In this document: positions 1-9,924 of the stretch, one piece after another
Position numbering within the stretch: the stretch's first letter is position 1
Layout: each line of letters begins with the position of its first letter
From: Candidatus Omnitrophota bacterium
GTDB taxonomy: Bacteria > Omnitrophota > Gorgyraeia > Tantalellales > Tantalellaceae
Reading direction: 5' to 3'
DNA length: 63,153 nucleotides
Assembly: GCA_015231405.1 (NCBI GenBank)
Contig: JADGBR010000016.1
Location: 4,517 to 67,669 of the forward strand
Made by a program: the position numbers and the translations under genes
The notes under the pieces: model-generated
The model's input: the letters and a program-made list of their open reading frames with translations, nothing else
What the model was told of the DNA's origin: nothing
Databases searched by the model: none

Positions 1-840
1 GCGAAAGTGAGGTGGGACCTCGCGAATCTGGGGCTGTTAAAGGATGATGTCTCGAAGTTCGACGCCCTTTTAAGGAACACGAGCGGTATCCTCCTCGTAA
101 CGGGGCCTACGGGCTCTGGTAAGACCACAACTCTGTATTCCTGTATCGATAAGATAAACACGAAGGACCGTAAAATCCTTTCCATCGAAGATCCTATCGA
201 ATACGAGATAGGCGGGATAACCCAGATACAGGTTAACCCGGATGTCGGACTGACTTTCGCGAGGGGACTACGCAGCATGCTTCGTCAGGACCCGGATGTT
301 ATGATGGTCGGTGAGATAAGGGACAAAGAGACCGCGGAAATAGCCATAAGAGTTGCCTTGACCGGTCACCTGGTGCTGTCGACGCTGCATACCAATGACG
401 CCGCTTCGGGCGTCACAAGGCTTGTGGATATAGGCATCCCTCCTTATCTTCTTGAATCGACCGTTAAGGCTTTTATCGCACAGCGGCTTGTCAGGGTAAT
501 ATGCGACGGATGCAGGGAAGAGGATCGCGATGACCAGCTTTCGGTCAAAGAAAAGATCGTCCGTTCGATGGGTTCAGGGTCGGCCGGTGCGATCAAGATT
601 TACAAAGGCCGCGGTTGTGAAAAATGCTCATTTACGGGTTTCCATGGGAGGACAGCTATCTTTGAGATACTCGTCCTCACCGACGAGATAAGGAGAATGA
701 TCTCTCTTGGGAGCCCCGCGTCTGAGATAAACAAGGTCGCAGTTGAGAGGAACGGAATGAGGACCCTTATCCAGGATGGGTGGATAAAGGTCACTGGCGG
801 AATAACGACACCGGATGAGATCTTGAACGTCTGCCAATGA
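1..840 (+). CDS. gspE: Type II secretion ATPase GspE (5' partial)
   Basis: This is the C-terminal part of the hexameric cytoplasmic ATPase that powers pseudopilus assembly. The frame is open from base 1, so the N-terminal MshEN/GspE_N domain lies outside the window; the GTG at 7 is not a convincing start. Visible are Walker A ([10 protein letters not shown]), an Asp box, Walker B ([12 protein letters not shown]), the His box ([13 protein letters not shown]) and a C-terminal four-cysteine zinc motif (CDGC...CEKC), which is typical of GspE and PilB. The stop overlaps the ATG of gspF (ATGA), showing tight translational coupling. PilB is the main alternative, but the GspG/I/J/K genes downstream favour the type II system. 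Confidence 0.95.
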   Translation, partial: AKVRWDLANLGLLKDDVSKFDALLRNTSGILLVTGPTGSGKTTTLYSCIDKINTKDRKILSIEDPIEYEIGGITQIQVNPDVGLTFARGLRSMLRQDPDVMMVGEIRDKETAEIAIRVALTGHLVLSTLHTNDAASGVTRLVDIGIPPYLLESTVKAFIAQRLVRVICDGCREEDRDDQLSVKEKIVRSMGSGSAGAIKIYKGRGCEKCSFTGFHGRTAIFEILVLTDEIRRMISLGSPASEINKVAVERNGMRTLIQDGWIKVTGGITTPDEILNVCQ

Positions 841-2057
841 AAAGATACATCTATAAAGCCAAAAAAGGCCCTCGTGAGGCGATCGAAGGCGCTCTTTACG
901 CGAACAGCAAGCAGGAGGCCGTTGATAAGATAGTCCGCAAGGGATATTTTGCCACGTCCATCCGGGAGGACTCATCCGACGACGGGAAAAGCGCTGTTTC
1001 TTCCGGTATCCGGGCTGTGTTTGGAGTTAAACTCAGGGAGCTTATCATATTCACCCGCCAGCTTGGTAACCTTATTTCCTCGGGAGTACCCATATTAAAG
1101 GCTCTAACGATACTTGCCGACGGCACCAGCGACGCGTATTTCAGGACAATAATCGAGAATGTCTCCGAAAATGTCAGGAACGGGTACAAGCTCAGCCTTG
1201 GGCTCAGGATGTATCCCCGAGTATTCAACGATTTTTATATAGCGATGGTCGGCGCAGGAGAGGACAGCGGGTCTCTTCATATAGCGCTTAAAAGGACAGC
1301 GGATTACTTCCAGAAGAAATATGAGCTGATATCCAAGGTCAGGGTAGCCGTAGCCTATCCCGCCCTTATACTGCTGGCAGGCGTCGGGACGCTGATATTT
1401 GTGTTCACAAGCGTCATCCCGAAGATATTACCGATCCTTCTAAACCTCCATGTGGAACTGCCCCTCATAACGAAGGTCCTGATAGCTTTTACCATCGTCC
1501 TCGAGAGGACCTGGATGTGGCTCCTCGGCTCGGCCGTCGTTTTCGGGATAATTTTCAAAAGGGCGCTATCGAACAAGGTATTTCAGGGTTATTTCTCCAG
1601 GATAAAGCTGACCCTGCCTCTATACGGTGAAGTCGTGTTGAAATCGGAGATCGCGCAGTTCGCTAGGGCGGTAGCTATGGCCCTTGAGGCCGGGATACCC
1701 GTCATTAAGGCCATCAATATTTCTGTTCCAATCATAAACGAATATGGTATAATCGACGATGTAAGGTCCAGCGTTAGGAAATTAGAGTCCGGAAATTCCC
1801 TGGGTGAATCGCTAAAAGGGACAAGGACGTTCCCTCCTTTCGTCTATAATCTGGTAAAGGTGGGCGAGGAAACAGGGGCGCTTGACGGGGCGCTTTCTAA
1901 CATCGCTGATACCTATGAATCCGACTGCGAGGAGATCATTAAGGTAATGACCAATCTCCTTGAGCCGGTTCTGGTGTTGATCATTGGACTCATAGTGGCT
2001 TTTATAGTTTTCGCGGTGCTCTTGCCGATATTGAATCTTAATATTTTGATAAAATAA
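837..2057 (+). CDS. gspF: Type II secretion inner-membrane platform protein GspF
   Basis: This is the polytopic platform protein that couples GspE to pseudopilus assembly in the inner membrane. At 406 residues it has the usual length. Two T2SSF repeats are visible: one around residues 65-190 ([21 protein letters not shown]) and one around 265-390 ([19 protein letters not shown]). Hydrophobic segments lie near residues 170-200, 215-240 and 375-405. The ATG overlaps the gspE stop by four bases. It is the second visible gene of the operon and precedes the major pseudopilin. Confidence 0.95.
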   Translation: MKRYIYKAKKGPREAIEGALYANSKQEAVDKIVRKGYFATSIREDSSDDGKSAVSSGIRAVFGVKLRELIIFTRQLGNLISSGVPILKALTILADGTSDAYFRTIIENVSENVRNGYKLSLGLRMYPRVFNDFYIAMVGAGEDSGSLHIALKRTADYFQKKYELISKVRVAVAYPALILLAGVGTLIFVFTSVIPKILPILLNLHVELPLITKVLIAFTIVLERTWMWLLGSAVVFGIIFKRALSNKVFQGYFSRIKLTLPLYGEVVLKSEIAQFARAVAMALEAGIPVIKAINISVPIINEYGIIDDVRSSVRKLESGNSLGESLKGTRTFPPFVYNLVKVGEETGALDGALSNIADTYESDCEEIIKVMTNLLEPVLVLIIGLIVAFIVFAVLLPILNLNILIK

Positions 2058-2078
2058 AATCCATAACGGGAGGTCTCA

Positions 2079-2492
2079 ATGCTGTCTTCAAAGAAAGGGT
2101 TCACCCTTATCGAGATATTGATGGTAGTGGTTATCATAAGCGCGCTCGCCGCGATGGTGATCCCGCGCCTTACCGGACGTACGGAACAGGCTAAAGAGGC
2201 CATAGCCGGCGTTGATGTAAAAGTCAATATCCCTACAGCCCTTAAGCTCTACGAGCTCGATAATGGAAGGTACCCTTCTTCGGAGCAGGGTCTTAACGCT
2301 TTAGTGACCAAGCCTCAAGCGGCTCCGGTTCCCGAAACCTGGAACGGACCATACGTTGAAACGCGCAGTATACTTGACCCATGGGGCAAACCTTATGTTT
2401 ACAGGTACCCCGGGAGCCATGGGATCGATTATGACCTTTATTCCCTGGGCCAGTCAGGTAAGGAAGACGAAAAGAACATAAAAAATTGGTAA
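2079..2492 (+). CDS. gspG: Major pseudopilin GspG
   Basis: This 137-residue protein is the main subunit of the type II secretion pseudopilus. It has a prepilin leader and cleavage site (KKG|FTLIEILMVV) with the conserved Glu at +5, followed by a hydrophobic helix. The C-terminal half has the GspG pattern (LDNGRYPSSEQGLNALV, then a WNGPYV segment and a DPWGKPYVYRYPG segment) associated with the calcium-binding fold. The RBS is GGGAGG (about 2069-2074). No prepilin peptidase gene is seen in the window. The stop overlaps the next start. Confidence 0.95.
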   Translation: MLSSKKGFTLIEILMVVVIISALAAMVIPRLTGRTEQAKEAIAGVDVKVNIPTALKLYELDNGRYPSSEQGLNALVTKPQAAPVPETWNGPYVETRSILDPWGKPYVYRYPGSHGIDYDLYSLGQSGKEDEKNIKNW

Positions 2493-2908
2493 AAATAAAC
2501 GCATACACCATCCCGCCTGATATTTTGGAGAAGAGGGGATTCACTTTCTTCGAGGTCCTTGTCGCCGTAGTCATACTTTCCGCAGGGATAGCCGTCATAT
2601 TCCAGTCATTCTTTTTTTCGGTTTCTGCGGTTCGTTACGTGTCTAACCGAATCGAGGCCGGCCTTTTTATGGACCGGGAGATAGACCAGAGGAAAATGTC
2701 CATTTTCGGGAAATCCTATGTCATGAGCGAGATAAAAGAGACAAAGGTGGTCGGAGCTGACACGCAATTCCACTTAACCGTGAAAATGTGTCCGGTGCCG
2801 GGGTCTATCAGCTTATACGAGATGGATGTCAGCGCTGCATGGATCGAGGGAAAAAAGGATATGGTCCTTAATCGGGTTTCATATTTGAGACAGGTCATAG
2901 CCAGTTGA
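2486..2908 (+). CDS. gspI: Minor pseudopilin, GspI-like
   Basis: This is a 140-residue type IV pilin-like protein with a prepilin cleavage site (KRG|FTFFEVLVAVVILSAG) carrying Glu at +5. Its position between gspG and a GspJ-like gene, its length and the short beta-rich C-terminal part fit GspI of the pseudopilus tip. The TTG start at 2486 lies inside the end of gspG; no ATG occurs before the prepilin motif, so this start or a nearby non-ATG codon is required. GspH is possible but is usually longer. Confidence 0.8.
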   Translation: MVKINAYTIPPDILEKRGFTFFEVLVAVVILSAGIAVIFQSFFFSVSAVRYVSNRIEAGLFMDREIDQRKMSIFGKSYVMSEIKETKVVGADTQFHLTVKMCPVPGSISLYEMDVSAAWIEGKKDMVLNRVSYLRQVIAS

Positions 2909-2974
2909 ACGTTGTTTATAATTTAGATAACAAGCGTGGTTCGTGATCCGAGGTTCCTAGGAGTGGTCGAGAGG

Positions 2975-3580
2975 ATGGGGATATCCGATAAAAAAGGTTT
3001 TACTTTGTTGGAGATGGTAGTATCGGTGGCGCTTGCTTTGTCGGTGCTTATGGGCGTTTACGGCGCTTTTTCCGGAGGGATAGATCTCTGGCAATGGATG
3101 AGGGCTAATAAAAATAAGGGTGAGCTGGCGGTCTTTTTCGCCAGATTTGAGCAGGACATGGCTAACAGCATCGACTTGGGGGATAAAGGGTTCAAAGGCG
3201 ATGACGGAACTTTCAGAATGTTTCTAGCTAATCCCGATCTATATTTAATGCGGGCTGATGAAATGTCGTCTATAGGCATAACTAAAGGCGAGGCGATAAG
3301 GACCGTGGAATACGATTTTATCGAGGTGAAAAAGGAAATTAGAAGGAAGATCTACGCATTCGGCTCGGATGAGCCCCAGAGCGATATAGCCGTCCTTGAC
3401 GGGGTTGAGTCCGTAATATTCGCTTACTATGTTCCCGACGGAGGAAAGCCCTCCCTTGTCAGGGAAGATAAATGGGAAGGGAAAGTTCCTTTCGACGTAG
3501 AGATATCGATCGTGGTAGAAAGCAAGGGGAACACTACTGATGCTCACAAGAGGGTATTCGAAAAACCTTTTTCAGCGTGA
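2975..3580 (+). CDS. gspJ: Minor pseudopilin, GspJ-like
   Basis: This protein of about 201 residues has the prepilin signature (DKKG|FTLLEMVVSVALALSVL) at its N-terminus. Length and gene order identify GspJ, which joins GspI and GspK at the pseudopilus tip. I choose the ATG at 2975, with AGGAG at 2959-2963, over the upstream in-frame GTG at 2936, because it leaves a leader of normal length before the cleavage site. The 3' end overlaps gspK by about 40 bases. Confidence 0.8.
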   Translation: MGISDKKGFTLLEMVVSVALALSVLMGVYGAFSGGIDLWQWMRANKNKGELAVFFARFEQDMANSIDLGDKGFKGDDGTFRMFLANPDLYLMRADEMSSIGITKGEAIRTVEYDFIEVKKEIRRKIYAFGSDEPQSDIAVLDGVESVIFAYYVPDGGKPSLVREDKWEGKVPFDVEISIVVESKGNTTDAHKRVFEKPFSA

Positions 3581-4619
3581 TATTAGTACGCCGGCGGCCT
3601 CAAAGGGCAGCGTTCTTATCCTCGCCGTATGGGCTTTGCTTTTTTTGACCGTGATAGCGTTCGCTTGCGGGGCGCTTGTAAGACAGGAAATATTTCTTGT
3701 CAAAAAAGTCGAAACGAAAACGCGCCTTTACCGGGCGGCGTATTCCGGAGCGCTTTGGGCCATAGATAATGTCAGGTCGTACTATAAGGACAGGGACCCG
3801 CATGAAGGCTTTACCCTTAACAATCTTTTGGCCTCCAATCCCGGACTTTTCAAGGACAAACCAATAGGTGACATTAAGGTTTCGGCCAGGTACGAATACG
3901 TATCCGGATATCCCGGGAAGAAGGAGACACGGTACGGCCTAACGGATGAGGAGAGCCTGATCAACGTGAATACAGTTGATAAGAGATTCTTAGGGCCTTT
4001 TTTCAGGCGTGTGTCCGGGTTGGACCCGGAGATAGCACGGGCGCTTGCCACAAATGTCGTCGACTGGCGTGATGTCGACGATATGGCGGGCGACGAGGTC
4101 TCTTCAGGCAGCGAGAGGGCGGGATATAAGAGCTCGGGATACAAATATTCGCCTAAGAATGCCCCGTTCGAGTCCGTGGAGGAGCTGCTCCTCGTGAAAG
4201 GGATGGATATGAAAACCTTTTTGGCGGTAAGGGACCGTGTCACAGTGTTCGGGTACGGGCTATTGAACATAAATACTGTTACGTCCGACGTACTCGAGGC
4301 CATCGGGCTCGATCAGCCGCTGGTCAATAAGATCATCGCTTATAGGGCCGGTCCGGACGGTGTGGAAGGTACGGCCGACGATAATTATTTTAAGACGAGG
4401 AACCTTATAGTCGAATCGCTTTCCAGGACCATAGGCCTGGATCAAACCCAGAAAGAAAAGTTGACAGAAGTGGTTTTTAGCAATATACTTGATATCAAAT
4501 CGTCTTTGTTCAGAACGACGTGCGTAAGCTCTGATAGCGGCAGTAGTTCCACCGGAAGATTGGTGGTCGTCTTCGATAGGAGCGGAATAGTTAAGTATAG
4601 CTCTTATTTGGAATATTAA
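3540..4619 (+). CDS. gspK: Type II secretion minor pseudopilin GspK
   Basis: This 359-residue protein is the large tip pseudopilin. An N-terminal segment (KGSVLILAVWALLFLTVIAF) forms the leader and hydrophobic helix; as is typical for GspK, the Glu at +5 is absent. Downstream are two helix-hairpin-helix-like (SAM-like) regions, one around LTDEESLINVNTV and one around GYGLLNINTVTSDVLEAIG. The last is the comEA/GspK-type motif. The ATG lies inside gspJ, indicating coupling. It is inner-membrane anchored with a periplasmic body. Confidence 0.9.
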   Translation: MLTRGYSKNLFQRDISTPAASKGSVLILAVWALLFLTVIAFACGALVRQEIFLVKKVETKTRLYRAAYSGALWAIDNVRSYYKDRDPHEGFTLNNLLASNPGLFKDKPIGDIKVSARYEYVSGYPGKKETRYGLTDEESLINVNTVDKRFLGPFFRRVSGLDPEIARALATNVVDWRDVDDMAGDEVSSGSERAGYKSSGYKYSPKNAPFESVEELLLVKGMDMKTFLAVRDRVTVFGYGLLNINTVTSDVLEAIGLDQPLVNKIIAYRAGPDGVEGTADDNYFKTRNLIVESLSRTIGLDQTQKEKLTEVVFSNILDIKSSLFRTTCVSSDSGSSSTGRLVVVFDRSGIVKYSSYLEY

Positions 4620-4648
4620 TATTACTAATACCCTCAAAGAGGTAGTCA

Positions 4649-6115
4649 ATGGAAGAATTTATTTCCTCGTTCCTGAACAAAAAAAACGAATTTTTGACCG
4701 TCGAAATTGGTACAAACGACCTAAAAGTAGCCAGAATAGAGCGGCGAGGAGATGAAATAGATGTACTGGACCTGAAAGTGGTAGATATATCCCGTTTTCT
4801 AGAGGACAGGATAATACAGGAGCTTACCGGCATAATTAGCGGGTTCGAAGGTCTCCGGAGCCCGACAGTAGTTAACGTCATCCCGACCAACTTTGTCATC
4901 TTCAAAAATATCGAGATACCTTCGACAGACGAAAAAGAAATAAAGGATATAATCGATCTGCAGGCCGGACGTCATACCCCGTATGCCAGGGAGGAGATAA
5001 TCCTCGATTACGTGAACCTCGGGATAGCCCATAGTTCTTATACGAAGGTGCTCCTTGTAATAGTTAAAAGGGATGTAGTCACGAAGCGATACGATATCAT
5101 AAAGGCGGCCGGATACAAGTCGAATTTTGCCGCGCTTTCCGCTGAAATAATCTCAAAGTTCTATAATAAGTCATCGCTCAAAAAGCAGAGCGGCGGTCCG
5201 CTGGCCCTTGTCAATATGGACAGGGCTAATATGGATTTTATCGTGGAGCACGGCGGAGAGAATCTTTATATAAGGTCGGTAGCGATCATGGACCCGGAAA
5301 AAACCTCCGGGGATACAGACATAAAAAAGAGGATTTTCGAGGGGCTTAAAGGCTCTGTTGAGTCGTATCAGTCCGAGAACATAGAGATACTTCCCGACAG
5401 CATTTACTTTACCGGGGCGACGCGCAGGATGCAGGGGATGGAATCCGAGGTCAGGTCTAAAATGTCCATGAGCAATTGTTCCATCATTCCCCAGAATAAG
5501 CTGATAGAATCGGGGAAGGTGGCGAACGCCGCGGTATTTAAGACGGACGAGAATGTCTCAGTGCTTTCCGTGTTGGCCATTCCGTCAGTGATCGACGACC
5601 TGCAGCTCAATCTGATACCCGAAGACGTTAAAATGAGGAACGAGATCAAGAATAAGGCAAAGCTCATGATCATGATCGGGACGTTTGCCATGGCCAGTCT
5701 GCTTCTCTTTTGCAGCGTATTTTTAACGAACATGATGTTTAAAAAGTTGTATTTTCAAAGGCTGAAAGCGAGGTATGCCGGCGAGATCAAGGAAGCGAAT
5801 ATTCTCAAGCAGGTGATCTCGAAAACCGATGACGTTGACCTGTTCCTCCGGGGGAAGGGGAGATCTTTAAAGGTACTCACGGAGCTTTTTAACGCCATCC
5901 CGAAAGAGGTTTTTATGAATAACGTCTCTTTCGGCGAGGATAGTACGCTTGTTTTCAGCGGCACGGCGGACAGTATGTCAAGGGTCTTTACCCTTGTCAC
6001 CGATCTCGAGAACCACCCTCGTTTTTCTAACGTCAAGGTCGATTCCACCCGCACGAGGCGCGTAGAGGATAAAGAATTGGCTGATTTTAATTTAACCTTA
6101 TCCGTAGGAGACTGA
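4649..6115 (+). CDS. gspL: GspL/PilM-like assembly protein with PilN-like tail
   Basis: This 488-residue protein has a cytoplasmic actin-like (PilM/GspL) N-terminal domain (FLTVEIGTNDLKVARIE, about residues 15-320). A single membrane segment follows (residues ~334-360, rich in Leu, Met and Phe), then a periplasmic PilN-like region with the usual NAIPKEVFMNNVSF pattern. It therefore combines PilM and PilN, as GspL does, and would recruit GspE to the membrane. The RBS is AGAGG near 4638. GspM follows seven bases downstream. Because the family is diverse, GspL and PilMN-like naming are both defensible. Confidence 0.8.
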   Translation: MEEFISSFLNKKNEFLTVEIGTNDLKVARIERRGDEIDVLDLKVVDISRFLEDRIIQELTGIISGFEGLRSPTVVNVIPTNFVIFKNIEIPSTDEKEIKDIIDLQAGRHTPYAREEIILDYVNLGIAHSSYTKVLLVIVKRDVVTKRYDIIKAAGYKSNFAALSAEIISKFYNKSSLKKQSGGPLALVNMDRANMDFIVEHGGENLYIRSVAIMDPEKTSGDTDIKKRIFEGLKGSVESYQSENIEILPDSIYFTGATRRMQGMESEVRSKMSMSNCSIIPQNKLIESGKVANAAVFKTDENVSVLSVLAIPSVIDDLQLNLIPEDVKMRNEIKNKAKLMIMIGTFAMASLLLFCSVFLTNMMFKKLYFQRLKARYAGEIKEANILKQVISKTDDVDLFLRGKGRSLKVLTELFNAIPKEVFMNNVSFGEDSTLVFSGTADSMSRVFTLVTDLENHPRFSNVKVDSTRTRRVEDKELADFNLTLSVGD

Positions 6116-6121
6116 TCGTAA

Positions 6122-6700
6122 ATGAAAGACATTATCACGGCGTTCTTTTCCGGACTTAACTCTAATGAAAAGAGGATGCTTTATATAGCGTGCGTGGTGG
6201 CGTGCCTAGCTCTTTTCGACAGGCTCATCCTCGGGCCCGTTCAGGGGGAAATGGGGAAAGTCGAGGAAAAGATCAGGATCGAGACCGGGGTTATAAAGGA
6301 CAACCTCAGGATACTGGCGTACAGGGACAGTATAGTTGACCGCTATTTAAAGCGCGACAAGTATTTCGAGCCCGAGAATCTGACACAGGAGGAAAGGATA
6401 TCGAAATTCCTTAGCGAAGTCGAGGAAGCCGCGAAAAAGTCGTCGGTGGCGCTCACTAATATAAATCCGGTGAACGCGTCCGAGCAGGGAAAAGATCTTG
6501 TTTATAGCCTGGTAGTTGAATGCACGGGGAAGATGCAGTCGCTGGTAGAGTTCGTTTACGCACTGGAAAGCTCACAGAAAATGTTAAAAGTGGTTTCATA
6601 TACGATATCCCCTAAAAGCAGGGAAGAATATCAGGTCAAAGCCTCCCTCACGATCGTAAAGAAAGTAATTTACCCGTTGAGCAAGGATATATTCTCCTAA
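6122..6700 (+). CDS. gspM: GspM/PilO-like assembly protein
   Basis: This 192-residue protein has a short cytoplasmic N-terminus, one membrane helix (residues ~18-38, LYIACVVACLALFDRLILG), a coiled-coil stretch and a small periplasmic alpha/beta domain ending in KASLTIVKKV. That layout is common to GspM and PilO, partners of GspL/PilN. It begins six bases after the gspL-like gene. Identification rests mainly on topology and operon position, since sequence conservation in this family is low. Confidence 0.72.
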   Translation: MKDIITAFFSGLNSNEKRMLYIACVVACLALFDRLILGPVQGEMGKVEEKIRIETGVIKDNLRILAYRDSIVDRYLKRDKYFEPENLTQEERISKFLSEVEEAAKKSSVALTNINPVNASEQGKDLVYSLVVECTGKMQSLVEFVYALESSQKMLKVVSYTISPKSREEYQVKASLTIVKKVIYPLSKDIFS

Positions 6701-6714
6701 AGTGAACGCGGGCC

Positions 6715-7428
6715 ATGAGACGTATAATAGTTCTCATTATGATCTTTTCGTTCATCAATGCCCTGCCAGGGCGGGCCTTGTCAAAAGATACTTCTTTCAT
6801 CATTTTACTTAAAGAAGCGGAAACCCTGTTCTTTAAAAAGGATTATTACGCCGCCGAAGGTAAGTGCGAGGAGGCCATCAACCTTAACCCGAAACTTTTT
6901 CCAGCTTACAATCTCCTGGGGAATATTTACGGGTCGTCTAACAGGGAAGAACAGGCAGCGAGGGCATTTGAAAAGTCGATCGGTCTTAACCCCTCTCAGC
7001 CCGATGTTTACGACAAGCTGGCTTTCCTCTACGACAAACTCGGCGATACCGATAAAACCATACGCTGTCTTGAGGAAAGCGTCAGTCTGAGGAACGGGGA
7101 TCTGGCATCATATTACGATAAACTTGGATTAATATATTTTTTAAAAAAGAAAGACCACCAGAAGGCCTTTGAGTATTTCAATAAGCTTTCCGGGAAATAC
7201 AAGGATGACCCAAAATATCTTTATTTTAAAGGGGCTTGCTATCTTCTTTCCGGTAAAAATCTTCTCGCCATGGAATGCGTGACCGGTCTTCGGGCGCTTG
7301 GCAACCAGTATCTGTCGGCAGTCCTTGAGGATTACCTGAAACGGAGCTCGACCGGGGTCACGATAACGACCGACGAAATAGCTCTCTTGTACAACGAACA
7401 GGAGTCTAGGGCGACAAAGAGGGAGTGA
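6715..7428 (+). CDS. Exported TPR protein at end of type II secretion operon
   Basis: This 237-residue protein has a signal peptide (MRRIIVLIMIFSFINALPG, likely cleaved near ALS) followed by about four tetratricopeptide repeats, for example AAEGKCEEAINLNPKLFPAY and AARAFEKSIGLNPSQPDVYD. TPRs mediate protein contacts. It is probably periplasmic or a lipid-free outer-membrane assembly factor, analogous in role to pilotins such as PilF, but it has no lipobox, so the role is inference. It starts 14 bases after gspM, so co-transcription is likely. It ends three bases from the convergent STT3-like gene. Confidence 0.7.
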   Translation: MRRIIVLIMIFSFINALPGRALSKDTSFIILLKEAETLFFKKDYYAAEGKCEEAINLNPKLFPAYNLLGNIYGSSNREEQAARAFEKSIGLNPSQPDVYDKLAFLYDKLGDTDKTIRCLEESVSLRNGDLASYYDKLGLIYFLKKKDHQKAFEYFNKLSGKYKDDPKYLYFKGACYLLSGKNLLAMECVTGLRALGNQYLSAVLEDYLKRSSTGVTITTDEIALLYNEQESRATKRE

Positions 7429-7431
7429 CTT

Positions 7432-9924
7432 CTATCTGGGTTTTTCCCCAGGCCATTCGATCTTGAATAATGCCGCTTTTGTGGGAACGAGCGGGCTTTC
7501 TTCCCGGAATACCGGCTTAAAGTGTTTAAGCCCCGCGCCTTCGAAATAGTACATCTTATAGAGTACCGATCTTATTACTCCCGTCGGGCCGACCAGGCAG
7601 CCCTTAGGACCGGATATTTTTCCTGTTATCATCACTGAGAGTTTTAAATTGGAGTTCTGAAAATGTTTTTCGATGAATTTACCGTCCGCGTCAAGGTATA
7701 ACAGGTATTCCGGAGTACCCGAAAGCATGTTCTCCAGATTGTTAATATAGATATCTTTGAGGTCCGTGTTCAGAAGAACTCCGTTCTCGAACCTATACAC
7801 TGCGCCCTTTTTCTCGGAAAGCCCTGATTCGGTCCCGATATAAGGCATTCCGCCGGATATCGACCATATGGTTTCTATGTTGTTCTTTGAGCCTCTAAAG
7901 AAGAGAACGCCTTTCTTAAGCTCTTCCTGGCGCTTCCGATCGATCTTCATGGCTTTCTGGAAATCCCAGTTCATGACATAATACAGGCCCAGGACATTCG
8001 TCGCGAGTTCGTCGTATATGAAAAAATACGAGGGCGGCGGTGACGCGTTGAGCATACCGGTTATCTTCTCGGCTGTATCATTGTCGACATACCCGCTAAG
8101 AAGCTCCTTAGCTTTTGAGGGCGGCGTAAGAATGAGGCGGTTGAGGAGCTCTATAGTCATGTCAAGCGGGACCATATTCGAGAGGAGAAGTTCGGCCGGG
8201 CGGTTGCCCGAAGTGTTGAGCATCTTTAAAACTCCCATCGAGTATTGCTCGTCCGGTGATAAAAAAGCCCTCGCTAGCCAGTATGCCTGGGGAGTATTTA
8301 TCGTAGCACCGTCGAATGTAACGGCTCTATGGGCTATGGCCTTAATGAAATGACCGGGCGGCCACCATGTGTTTATTATTGAGCTGGTAGGGGTGAACTC
8401 CTTGATCTTGTTGAGGGACCTGTCCCAGACGGAATTATAAAGAGGGTTCTGGATAGAAGCGCTTAGGTGGCCCGTTACCACCGGTAATAGGACCGCAGGG
8501 AGGATTAGCGCATTCACGCTTATGGAGGCTAGTCTGACGTTCTTGATCGCCGACCGGGCTAATAAGCCGAGGCCTTTAACTAAAACGTCAAGGAAATAGG
8601 CGAAACAGGCCGAGGCGACGGGCAGTAAAAACAAGATGAATCTCTGTGCGTTAAGGGCCATCAATAGCGTGACAATGTAAACCGACGCGATGCCCCTCGG
8701 GCATGCGGAATACTTGCCGGGCTTAGTGAGTAGCATGAGAAGTGCCCCCGCCAGGGACAAAGGAAAAAAGATAAAGCCACCGAGGACATATAGTATTTTC
8801 AGGAGGGACGGGGACTTGAGTTCCCCGACGGATAAGAGAATGTCTGGCCAGAGGTTAGAGTCCATGAAAAGGAATCCGGAAAAGATATCCTTTATGTCCT
8901 TTAACGAATCCGCCAGTCCGCGCGGTGTAAGGAAAAGGGCTGATAGCGCCGCGAGGGAAACCGCGTAAATCGAAAAGGATACGGTGAATTTAAGTCGCGA
9001 CTCCCGGTCACCCGAGCTGGCCGAGAAGCCGATGAAGAACAGTAGGGAGGTTAAGACAGGCAGGAGTATCCACCCCTGCCATAGCATGGAATAAAAAGCG
9101 GCGGAAAGGGCCAGGAAAAAAGACGTCTTTACGGGGATATGATCTTTTCCCGAGATGGCCGTGAATAATATCAGGGTCAAGAGAACGAACATGATATTGT
9201 AGGGGTCGGTGTCGTACCATCCGAATGAGCTCCTCTGTATGTATATGGGTGACAGGGCAAAAAAAACGCAACCGATGAAAGACGGGACGCGTGCTATGCC
9301 CATGTGAGCCATGGCCATGAAGAAAAGGATCACTGTTAAAGCGAAAAGGATGAGGGGCAGCGCTGAAACGGCCATGAGGAGGCTTATACGTCCAAAAGAG
9401 ACCAGGGAAAGCGCTTTGTAAGTTAAAAAGCCGATATAGGGGTGTATCTCGAACGCGCGCCAGTGTCCCCCGGGGGCCATCATAAAAGGGTCAAAATATT
9501 TCCCGTCCTTAATTATGGAGGATAATCTCCCGGTTCTCGCTATATTCTCCGTAAGGTACAGATAATAGTACGGGTCGGATTCAAGGAGGTGGAAAGTGAA
9601 GGGTTTATTGTTCGCGTTAGCGGCGCGGACCTTTTTCGCGGCTATATCGATCTGGCCGGTATCATTCTTAATGAGCTCCTGGAACTGTTTTGCCGCGGCG
9701 GAGATCTTAGCTTGTTCGGGGAGCCATGGGCTTGATCTTTCGACCGAGCCGATTATCAGTTTCTGGAGATTAATGAGCGCTACTTGCCTGTAGAGAGCGT
9801 TGTTCACCCGGTCCAGGTTCTGTATGGCAGGATACACCCTGAAATAGATCCCCAGGGCAATAACGATACCCGCCAAAAGGATAGAAAAGTAGCGGGTTTT
9901 AATGTAGTTATTTATTGATCTCAT
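7432..9924 (-). CDS. STT3/PglB-like oligosaccharyltransferase (GT-C membrane protein)
   Basis: About 830 residues with some 12 membrane segments in the N-terminal two thirds and a soluble C-terminal domain. Two features match the STT3/PglB/AglB family of N-oligosaccharyltransferases. The first external loop has an acidic motif followed by aromatics (ESDPYYYLYL, residues ~115-124), comparable to the DxD-type metal site. The soluble domain begins with a WW motif (NTWWPPGHFIKAIAHRAVTF, residues ~518-537) comparable to WWDYG plus the following conserved Arg and Asp. The WWD aspartate is replaced by Pro, so acceptor recognition may differ. The ATG at 9924 overlaps the end of the protease gene; the TTG at 9939 is an alternative. 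Confidence 0.68.
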   Translation of the reverse strand: MRSINNYIKTRYFSILLAGIVIALGIYFRVYPAIQNLDRVNNALYRQVALINLQKLIIGSVERSSPWLPEQAKISAAAKQFQELIKNDTGQIDIAAKKVRAANANNKPFTFHLLESDPYYYLYLTENIARTGRLSSIIKDGKYFDPFMMAPGGHWRAFEIHPYIGFLTYKALSLVSFGRISLLMAVSALPLILFALTVILFFMAMAHMGIARVPSFIGCVFFALSPIYIQRSSFGWYDTDPYNIMFVLLTLILFTAISGKDHIPVKTSFFLALSAAFYSMLWQGWILLPVLTSLLFFIGFSASSGDRESRLKFTVSFSIYAVSLAALSALFLTPRGLADSLKDIKDIFSGFLFMDSNLWPDILLSVGELKSPSLLKILYVLGGFIFFPLSLAGALLMLLTKPGKYSACPRGIASVYIVTLLMALNAQRFILFLLPVASACFAYFLDVLVKGLGLLARSAIKNVRLASISVNALILPAVLLPVVTGHLSASIQNPLYNSVWDRSLNKIKEFTPTSSIINTWWPPGHFIKAIAHRAVTFDGATINTPQAYWLARAFLSPDEQYSMGVLKMLNTSGNRPAELLLSNMVPLDMTIELLNRLILTPPSKAKELLSGYVDNDTAEKITGMLNASPPPSYFFIYDELATNVLGLYYVMNWDFQKAMKIDRKRQEELKKGVLFFRGSKNNIETIWSISGGMPYIGTESGLSEKKGAVYRFENGVLLNTDLKDIYINNLENMLSGTPEYLLYLDADGKFIEKHFQNSNLKLSVMITGKISGPKGCLVGPTGVIRSVLYKMYYFEGAGLKHFKPVFREESPLVPTKAALFKIEWPGEKPR